Shown here one piece after another: positions 58,282 to 64,000 of a stretch of DNA of 64,000 bases. A program made the translations under genes and the position numbers. The notes beneath the pieces were generated by a model, which saw only the letters and a list, made by a program, of their open reading frames with translations, searched no databases and was not told the origin of the DNA. The DNA comes from Zhengella mangrovi (GTDB lineage: Bacteria > Pseudomonadota > Alphaproteobacteria > Rhizobiales > Rhizobiaceae): positions 1 to 64,000 of the forward strand of contig NZ_PDVP01000011.1 of NCBI RefSeq assembly GCF_002727065.1, written 5' to 3'. Numbering within the stretch: the stretch's first letter is position 1; each line of letters begins with the position of its first letter.

Positions 58282-58514
58282 CACGCTCGGAACTGGAAGC
58301 CATCCTGACCCGCGAACTGCATCGTATCGCCCCGGACATCGGCATGGCCGATGTCGACCGGGACGGTGACCTTCGGGAGGAATTCGATATCGATTCGATG
58401 GATTTCCTCACCCTCGTGGCCGCATTGTCGAAGGAGACCGGGGCGGAGATGCCTGAAAGCGACTATGGCCAGATGGGTTCGGTCAACGCCATGCTGGACT
58501 ACCTGGAAGGCTGA
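58278..58514 (+). CDS. Stand-alone acyl carrier protein
   Basis: The 78-residue acidic helical protein has the phosphopantetheine serine in EEFDIDSMDFLTLV, as in ACPs. Its ATG overlaps the E2 stop by 4 bases, so it belongs to the ligase-E1-E2 operon. An ACP here suggests the acyl group formed by E1/E2 or by the ligase is moved to a carrier for a dedicated reaction. No phosphopantetheinyl transferase or ketosynthase is nearby. Its last 16 bases overlap the converging MFS gene. Confidence 0.88.
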   Translation: MTRSELEAILTRELHRIAPDIGMADVDRDGDLREEFDIDSMDFLTLVAALSKETGAEMPESDYGQMGSVNAMLDYLEG

Positions 58515-59788
58515 CCGGCAGCCCTGGCCCTGCCCGGTGCGGCCATCCACATGCTGGCGATGGAACAGGCGGAAGCGAGGACGCACAGCCACCAGCCGGG
58601 GCGGTAGCCGCCGTATAGGTCATCGATGACACCGAGCGCGAGAACGCCGGTTGCCGCGCCGAAATTGCCGAACAGCGACAGGATGGAGAAGATGCGCGCG
58701 AACTGCGGGCCGGAAAAGACCTCCGCCGGGATCGCGCCATAGATGGCGGCGGCGCCGTAGCCGAGCAGGCCCTGGACAGCCGCCATGACAAAGATCATGC
58801 GCGGATCGTGGCCGAAGTCGACGGTCGCGAGCAGGGCGGCCGCTGCGGCGAAACCGCCGAGCGCCAGCGTCCAGGCCATTTCCCGTCCGACCTTGTCGGA
58901 CAGCGCGCCGAGCGCGATCTGGCCGACCACGCCGAACAGGGCGACGAGCCCCAGCGCCGATGCCGCCGTGACCGAATCCACGCCCTCGCGGAGCAGGAAA
59001 TTGGTCTGGTGGACCTGGATCGAATACCAGACGAAGAGGCCGCAGAAATAGGCACCGGATATCCACCAGAACCGGCCGCTTTTCAGCGCAAGTGCGAGTG
59101 TCCACTCGATGGCCGGCCCGGTCCTGGCATCGCCTTCCCCCGGCGCCGGGCCGCGGGACGCCGCCACGGGTTCGCCCGCGCCGTCCGGCAGGAGATCCAT
59201 GTCCTGCGGGCGCGTGCGCTGGAACAGGAAGTTGAGCGGCAGGACCACTGCCAGGGTCAGGACCGCGATGCCGAGGCAGGCGGTGCGCCAGCCATGGGTG
59301 TCAATGGTCCATTGCAGGAGCGGCAAAAGCGTGATGGCGCCGATGCCCACGCCCGAAAAGGCAATGCCGATGGCCAGGCCGCGCCGGCGCACGAACCAGT
59401 TGGGCAGGAACATCGAATGGCCGATGTAGCTCATGGCCATCGATCCCATGACGGCCAGCAGGCCGAGCGCCATGTAGAGTCCGACCGGCGACTGGATGAC
59501 CACGGCGCCGGCATAGCCGGCTGCAACGAGAAGGGCGCCGAACGGGATGGCGATGCGCGGTCCGTAGCGATCCATCAGGATGCCAAGCACCGGCACGAAG
59601 GCGGTTGACGCCAGGAAGCCGAGCGAGAACGGCCCGGACGTCGTGGCGGTCGCCCAGCCGAATTCCCGGGAAATCTGCGGAAGCAGAAGCGAGTAGCCGG
59701 TGCGCGCATTGACGGCGACGGCCATGGTGACAAAGGCAATCGCCACCACCACCCATCCGTAATAGAGGTCTTTGCTGCCTCTTTTCAT
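58499..59788 (-). CDS. MFS transporter (oxalate/formate antiporter-like)
   Basis: The 429-residue protein has about 12 membrane segments. Loop motifs include DRYGPRIAIPFGALLVAAG between helices 2 and 3 and SDKVGREMAWTLALGG in the second half; LPNWFVRRRGLAIGIAFSG is typical of the OFA/monocarboxylate group. It would import or export a small organic acid. Start at 59788 follows GGAGGGG. Same direction as the GntR gene 81 bases upstream and convergent with the ACP gene. Confidence 0.88.
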   Translation of the reverse strand: MKRGSKDLYYGWVVVAIAFVTMAVAVNARTGYSLLLPQISREFGWATATTSGPFSLGFLASTAFVPVLGILMDRYGPRIAIPFGALLVAAGYAGAVVIQSPVGLYMALGLLAVMGSMAMSYIGHSMFLPNWFVRRRGLAIGIAFSGVGIGAITLLPLLQWTIDTHGWRTACLGIAVLTLAVVLPLNFLFQRTRPQDMDLLPDGAGEPVAASRGPAPGEGDARTGPAIEWTLALALKSGRFWWISGAYFCGLFVWYSIQVHQTNFLLREGVDSVTAASALGLVALFGVVGQIALGALSDKVGREMAWTLALGGFAAAAALLATVDFGHDPRMIFVMAAVQGLLGYGAAAIYGAIPAEVFSGPQFARIFSILSLFGNFGAATGVLALGVIDDLYGGYRPGWWLCVLASACSIASMWMAAPGRARAAGQPSR

Positions 59789-59869
59789 CGACGTCCCCTC
59801 CACGCGTCCCGGTCTTTCACTCTATGCCGGATAAGCACGGATGGACACGGCCATCGGCGGTCGGCCGGT

Positions 59870-60550
59870 TCAGGCGACGTCGTCGGCATAGATGCGCGTG
59901 AGCGCGCCCTGGACCTGCAAGCGGACTTCCTCGTTCGACCGGGCCAGATGATCGCGCAGGACCACGACCGCCCGTTCCGGATCGCGCGCGGCGACGGCCT
60001 CGAGCAGGCGGCCATGTTCGGCCAGCGCATCGGCGTGCCGTTGCGGCGTTTCCAGGTTGATGCGGCGGACAAAGCGGATGCGATCGTTGATGTTCTGCAG
60101 GGCCCGGACGCGCTGCGCGTTGCCGGCAAGTTCGGCGATCTCGAGGTGAAAGGCCTCGTCGGCGGCCACGAGGTCGGGGAGCGCCATGGCCTCGGCCCGT
60201 TCGCCGGTCGCGCGCCAGCGCGCAAGGAAAGCGGCGAGATCGTCCGGCGGGACCGTCTCGATCATGCGCCGCAGTCCGCCCGTCTCCAGGTCGAGGCGTA
60301 TATCGTAGAGATCGGCGATCTCGCTGACGCTCAGCTTGCGGCCGAAAAAGCCGCGCCCGGGAACGAAGCTGACCAGGCCGTCGGCGATCAGCCGGTTCAA
60401 AGCCTCGCGGACCGGTGCCCTGCTCATGGAGAGGGCCGCCGCGATTTCCGACTCGTTGAGGCGTGCGCCGGGCTTCACCTGGAAGGTCACCAGCCGGTCA
60501 CGCAGGTCGTCATAGGCGATATCGACCGTGTTTGCGGATGTGCGGACCAT
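59870..60550 (-). CDS. GntR family regulator (FCD/FadR-type)
   Basis: The 226-residue protein has a winged helix (GARLNESEIAAALSMSRAPV, REALNRLIADGLVSF) and an all-helical FCD effector domain with metal-binding pattern (DEAFHLEIAELAGN; AEHGRLLEAV). It likely binds a small carboxylate. GGAGG precedes the start at 60550. It is divergent from the PhyH gene across 117 bases that hold repeated TGTCGAC-like boxes, so autoregulation and control of PhyH are likely. Confidence 0.9.
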   Translation of the reverse strand: MVRTSANTVDIAYDDLRDRLVTFQVKPGARLNESEIAAALSMSRAPVREALNRLIADGLVSFVPGRGFFGRKLSVSEIADLYDIRLDLETGGLRRMIETVPPDDLAAFLARWRATGERAEAMALPDLVAADEAFHLEIAELAGNAQRVRALQNINDRIRFVRRINLETPQRHADALAEHGRLLEAVAARDPERAVVVLRDHLARSNEEVRLQVQGALTRIYADDVA

Positions 60551-60625
60551 GACGTCCTCCCCCCGATGCGAAATTCCCCTGTCCTTGACAGATCGACAGG
60601 GTGTCGTCAATCATGCCGTCAAACC

Positions 60626-60633
60626 TGTCGACA
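60626..60633. promoter_or_regulatory. Candidate GntR operator cluster (TGTCGACA)
   Basis: TGTCGACA is a perfect 8-bp palindrome, flanked by related boxes CTTGTCGG and GATCGACAGG within 60590-60645. FCD-type GntR proteins bind short inverted repeats of this size. Distances fit a divergent gntR-phyH promoter. Confidence 0.45.
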
Positions 60634-60667
60634 ATCTTGTCGGCAAAAGACGCATGAGGAGAGGCGC

Positions 60668-61513
60668 ATGACGGAAGCCATGAACGCGGACCGGACCGAG
60701 GCTGCCCGCCTGTCCGAACGGGAAGTCGCCCAGTACCACGAGAAAGGGTGGATCGTGCCGAAGTGGGAGATCCCGCAGGCACTGATCGCGGAGATGCGGC
60801 AGGAATACGAAGACCTGCTGGCGCGCAATCCGCAGGTGGAATCGGACATCATCCTCGCCCCGCACCAGACCAATGGCGGGTCGATGGGGATCAAGGGGTC
60901 GGAGAAATGGCTGGAGTTTGCCACGCAGCCGGAACTGATGGCGATCGCCCGGCAACTGATCGGCGACGACATCATCCTCTGGGGCACGACGCTGTTCGGC
61001 AAGCCACCGCGCAACGGCAAGGAAACGCCCTGGCACCAGGACGGCGAGTATTACCCGATCCGGCCGCTGGAAACGCTGACCATGTGGATTCCGCTGGATG
61101 ACGTCACGCCCGAGAACGGGCCGATGAAATTCATCCCCGGATCGCACAAGGCGCACGAACTGTTCAGCCATTCCTGGAAGGACGGAACCGACAAGACGAT
61201 CAACCTGGTGACCGATTCCGATCATTTCGACGAGGGCGATGCGGAGCCGCTGATCATCCGGGCGGGCCAGGTCTCGTTCCACGACGTCTACATGATCCAC
61301 GGTTCGGCTGCGAACCACACCGACCAGCGCCGGGCTGCGTTCATCGTGCGGCTGATGCCGGCCACGTCGTTCTACGATCATGCGCTGGGTGCGGAAACCG
61401 GCAGGAAGCACCCGGCGCAGGGCTATGGCGTCCGGCCGCTCTACCTCGTCAGCGGGCAGGACCGGGCGGGGAACAATTTCACCATCGGGCACGATGGGCC
61501 GCCAGCGTCCTGA
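60668..61513 (+). CDS. Phytanoyl-CoA dioxygenase (PhyH) family Fe(II)/2-oxoglutarate oxygenase
   Basis: The 281-residue enzyme shows the iron triad: H123 and D125 (WHQDGEYYP) and H221 (YMIHGSAAN), with R231/R232 near QRRAAFIVR for 2-oxoglutarate. It hydroxylates an organic substrate using oxygen and 2-oxoglutarate. GGAGAGG precedes the ATG. It is divergent from the GntR gene and converges on the ProC-like gene 40 bases away. In this context the substrate may be the compound moved by the MFS protein. Confidence 0.9.
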   Translation: MTEAMNADRTEAARLSEREVAQYHEKGWIVPKWEIPQALIAEMRQEYEDLLARNPQVESDIILAPHQTNGGSMGIKGSEKWLEFATQPELMAIARQLIGDDIILWGTTLFGKPPRNGKETPWHQDGEYYPIRPLETLTMWIPLDDVTPENGPMKFIPGSHKAHELFSHSWKDGTDKTINLVTDSDHFDEGDAEPLIIRAGQVSFHDVYMIHGSAANHTDQRRAAFIVRLMPATSFYDHALGAETGRKHPAQGYGVRPLYLVSGQDRAGNNFTIGHDGPPAS

Positions 61514-61553
61514 CCGCCCGGCAGCGGCCGGGAAAGCTGGCCTGGCGGGTGCG

Positions 61554-62312
61554 TCAGGCCTTGCCGGCCAGCTTGCGCAGGACGAGGTCGCAGGCGCCTT
61601 CCCAGGCCTCGCCAACGCCCTTTCCGGCCAGGTGGTTCAACCCAGCCTCGGTGATGCCGCCCGGCGTGCAAAGGCTGGCGAGGATGTCGTCCATGGGCGC
61701 CTCCTGTTCGCCCTGGATGCGGCCGGCGGCAACGAAGGTCTTCGCCATGAGCAGGCGGGCGATCCGCGGGTCAAGACCGTGGCGTGCGCTCCAGTCCGTC
61801 CCGGTACGGATCAGGTCCTGGACCCAGCCGTAGACCGCCGCGCTGACGGTCGCGACCTCGAACTGGTCTTCGCCGGAAAGCGGGACCGGCGTTCCTATGG
61901 CTTCCAGAAGCGGGGCCAGTTCCGGAAAAACCGGGAAGACAACCGTCGGGCTGGCGCCGAGTTCCGACGCCGTGATCGGCATGATGCGCGCGACGCGGGC
62001 CGGGGCGGCGACAGCCTCCAGTTCGGCGATCGTCACGCCGGCACAGGCGGAGGCAACGACATGACGGCGCTGCCACGGCAACCCGCGCAGGGCCTCGGCC
62101 GCCTGGGCGGGACGGACCGCCAGCAGGACGAGGTCGCAGGCCTCGACCAGCGCGGCGTTGCCGGCGGCCAGCGTGAAGCCGTGGCGTTCGGCCAGTTGCG
62201 GGCCATGTCCGCGCGGCGAAAGCAGGATGCCTTGCGGGGCAATGCCTGCCCGCAAGAGACCCTCCAGAACCGATCCGGCGATATGGCCGACGCCGATGAC
62301 ACCCAGTTTCAT
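61554..62312 (-). CDS. Pyrroline-5-carboxylate reductase-like protein
   Basis: The 252-residue protein has the NAD(P) motif GVIGVGHIAGSVLEGLLRAG and the ProC C-terminal signature SLCTPGGITEAGLNHL, with the substrate-binding part LLMAKTFVAAGRI. Core ProC is about 270 residues, and this one lacks the usual SxGGxT and CPG variants, so it may reduce a related cyclic imine rather than make proline. GAGGAGA precedes the start. It is divergent from the mutase-like gene across 84 bases. Confidence 0.8.
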   Translation of the reverse strand: MKLGVIGVGHIAGSVLEGLLRAGIAPQGILLSPRGHGPQLAERHGFTLAAGNAALVEACDLVLLAVRPAQAAEALRGLPWQRRHVVASACAGVTIAELEAVAAPARVARIMPITASELGASPTVVFPVFPELAPLLEAIGTPVPLSGEDQFEVATVSAAVYGWVQDLIRTGTDWSARHGLDPRIARLLMAKTFVAAGRIQGEQEAPMDDILASLCTPGGITEAGLNHLAGKGVGEAWEGACDLVLRKLAGKA

Positions 62313-62396
62313 GCCTTCTCTCCTCTTTGCCCGAATGCTGATACCTTCTCACCCGATGATTGACCACCCGGCCCCCGGCCGGTGCGGAGGCGCGCC

Positions 62397-64000
62397 ATGA
62401 CGTCCAGCCTTCCCCTGACCGCGCCCGGAATGCAGCCGGGCACCGACCTGCTGGCCGCAGGCCGCTCGCTTGCCGGCGACTGGCGGCTCGGCGGCAATCT
62501 TTTCCTGGCCAGCGCCGGCGTCGCCTCGGAGGCCGAGTACAAGCGCCAGGCGATGCGCGACGGCCGGATGATGCAGCACGCTCATATCGGCTTTCGCAGC
62601 ATCGACCGGACCGTGGACGCCATCCGGCACCTGCACGAGACCGCGGACAGGCAGGGCGTGCGCATCGACCGCTTCGGCATCACGCTGGACTGGTCGATGG
62701 GCTATCCGCCCGAGCGGCGCGCCGGTGCCAGCCGGGGCACCGGCATCGTGCTCACCGGGCCGGAGGATTTCCGCCGCATCACCGATGCCAGCCCGGCCGC
62801 GGCGCATTTCGGGGATTTCATGCTCGGACTGCCGGGAGCACTGCACAACACGCAGGCCGCGCTGGCGGCCGGGGCGACGGCGATCGGCAATCTCGGCCAG
62901 TATTTCACCTTCCGCCTGCCCTACTGGGATGACGACGTGGCGATGACGGAAGCCACCGTCACGGCGCTCGGGCTGATCGCGGCGCAGAATGCGGACATCC
63001 TGGTTCACTCCAACCTCGACGACGGGTTCGCCGGCCTGTTCCTCGACATGACCAGCGCCTTCGGCATGATGCTGATCGAAAAGCACATCGTGGAGGACCT
63101 TGTCGGGGCGCGGGCGTCCTTCTGCTTCGGGCATCACTTCTCGCGGCCGCTGGCCCGTGCGGCCTTCCACGCGGCCATGGCCGCCGAAGTGGAGACGCCG
63201 GGCACGATGCTGTTCGGCAACACGGTGGCCTATCGCGGTGCGCCAGCGGCCAATTTCGCCAGCCTGGCAAGCTACCTGCTGGCCGATATCGTCGCGCTGC
63301 AGGCGGCCCACACCGGCCATGCGATCAACCCGGTGCCGGTGACCGAGAACCAGCGCATCCCGGACGTCGACGAGATCCTCGACGCGCAATGCTTCGCCGC
63401 CAGGCTGGCGGAGCACGCGGCCGGGCACGGGCAACTCTGGGACCGGCCGGCCATCGACACGATGGCGCAGGCGTTGCGCAGTGGCGGCCATCGCTTCGCG
63501 GCGGCCGTTCTTGCCGGACTTGCCGGGCGCGGGGTGGACACGGGCGACCCGGCCGCCCTCATGCTGGCGATCCGGCGGCTGGGACCGAAACGGATTGAAG
63601 CGCTCTGGGGCCAGGGCCGGGACGACGGGGAACGCCGGGCGGCGCTCATCCCGGCAGACTGGGCGGAGGAGCTCGATGCCATGGCGGACAGCTGGGTGCG
63701 CAAGGCCGCGCCTGACGCCGATGCGCTGCGGCACCTTCGGGTGGTGATCGGGACGACCGACGTGCACGAGCACGGCGCCTACCTGGTGCGCCAGGCGCTG
63801 GAGCAGCTCGGCGTCGCGGCGGTTGATGCCGGCACGGCGGTGGATCCGGAAGTCCTTGTTGCCCGGGCCTGCGAGGAGGGGGCGGACGCGATCGCCATCA
63901 GCACCTACAACGGGATCGCGCTGACCTATGTCCGTGCCGTCCGGCGGGAACTGGCGCGGCGCGGCGCCACGATCGCCGTCATGGCCGGCGGCAAGCTGAA
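62397..64000 (+). CDS. Cobalamin-dependent mutase-like protein (3' end outside window)
   Basis: At least 534 codons are open from ATG 62397 (GGAGG six bases upstream) to the edge. The N-terminal about 450 residues look like a large alpha/beta (TIM-barrel type) domain, with FGITLDWSMGYPPERRAG and NTVAYRGAPAANFASLASY, as I recall from glutamate-mutase/methylaspartate-mutase large subunits; this part is tentative. The C-terminal part is a B12-binding Rossmann domain with the base-off motif DxHxxG (GTTDVHEHGAYLV) and AISTYNGIALTYV. Large and B12 domains in one chain is itself notable. It probably rearranges a carbon skeleton by radical chemistry. Confidence 0.7.
   Translation, partial: MTSSLPLTAPGMQPGTDLLAAGRSLAGDWRLGGNLFLASAGVASEAEYKRQAMRDGRMMQHAHIGFRSIDRTVDAIRHLHETADRQGVRIDRFGITLDWSMGYPPERRAGASRGTGIVLTGPEDFRRITDASPAAAHFGDFMLGLPGALHNTQAALAAGATAIGNLGQYFTFRLPYWDDDVAMTEATVTALGLIAAQNADILVHSNLDDGFAGLFLDMTSAFGMMLIEKHIVEDLVGARASFCFGHHFSRPLARAAFHAAMAAEVETPGTMLFGNTVAYRGAPAANFASLASYLLADIVALQAAHTGHAINPVPVTENQRIPDVDEILDAQCFAARLAEHAAGHGQLWDRPAIDTMAQALRSGGHRFAAAVLAGLAGRGVDTGDPAALMLAIRRLGPKRIEALWGQGRDDGERRAALIPADWAEELDAMADSWVRKAAPDADALRHLRVVIGTTDVHEHGAYLVRQALEQLGVAAVDAGTAVDPEVLVARACEEGADAIAISTYNGIALTYVRAVRRELARRGATIAVMAGGKL

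Overview
The window looks like the chromosome of a GC-rich alphaproteobacterium, probably in the order Hyphomicrobiales. The evidence is the rplU-rpmA pair with a helix-hairpin-helix extended L21, two three-gene TRAP transporters, a glycine-betaine type ABC system, a CIRCE-controlled groESL, an HWE-type histidine kinase and uniformly GC-rich codon use. No rRNA or marker gene fixes the genus.

Left chromosomal part (1-3046): the end of an outer-membrane beta-barrel protein, a GNAT acetyltransferase, rpmA, rplU and a tRNA-Ser(CGA).

Genomic island (3047-20845): a complete second tRNA-Ser(CGA) lies at 20756-20845. Both tRNA copies sit in a 152-bp perfect direct repeat (2895-3046 and 20694-20845), and a tyrosine recombinase gene lies just inside the left repeat. 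Cargo, left to right: an EVE-HNH candidate modification-dependent nuclease; a small secreted protein; the integrase; unrecognised island proteins set among a family of GTAGA-N4-TCTAC palindromes; a structure-rich non-coding stretch with two tandem stem-loops (8351-8760); another secreted protein; an IS5-type transposase relic; a methyltransferase, GMC oxidoreductase, methyltransferase group; a decayed nitronate monooxygenase; a small conserved protein; groES-groEL with a CIRCE operator; an Amj-type alternate lipid II flippase; and a PAS-GAF-HWE histidine kinase. The left half looks AT-richer than the flanks.

Chromosome after the island (20846-26866): a cupin-like secreted protein, a dienelactone-hydrolase-like protein, two paralogous winged-helix/membrane/TPR regulators around a HELVHH putative metallopeptidase, and a PAS protein.

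Catabolic region (27046-43078): a TetR-flanked operon (TRAP transporter dctP-dctQ-dctM, esterase, DUF3237 protein); a five-gene acyl-CoA operon (kinase-like protein, ACAD10/11-like acyl-CoA dehydrogenase, 3-hydroxyacyl-CoA dehydrogenase, SDR, acyl-CoA ligase) whose parts recall the 4-hydroxyacid (levulinate, lva) route; a LysR regulator; and a second TRAP operon. Together they look like uptake and beta-oxidation-like breakdown of hydroxy- or branched carboxylic acids.

Region 43079-52844: a secreted subtilisin, a MarC membrane protein, an alpha/beta hydrolase, a DUF2778 L,D-transpeptidase-like protein and a proXWV-like osmoprotectant or choline importer with a terminator between proX and proW.

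Right end (53362-64000): an acetyl-CoA-synthetase-like ligase, a fused E1 alpha-beta dehydrogenase, its E2, and a stand-alone acyl carrier protein form a tight operon without E3. Next come an MFS transporter, a GntR regulator, a PhyH-type dioxygenase, a ProC-like reductase and a cobalamin-dependent mutase-like protein cut by the window edge. This combination and the island are the most promising places for undescribed biology.
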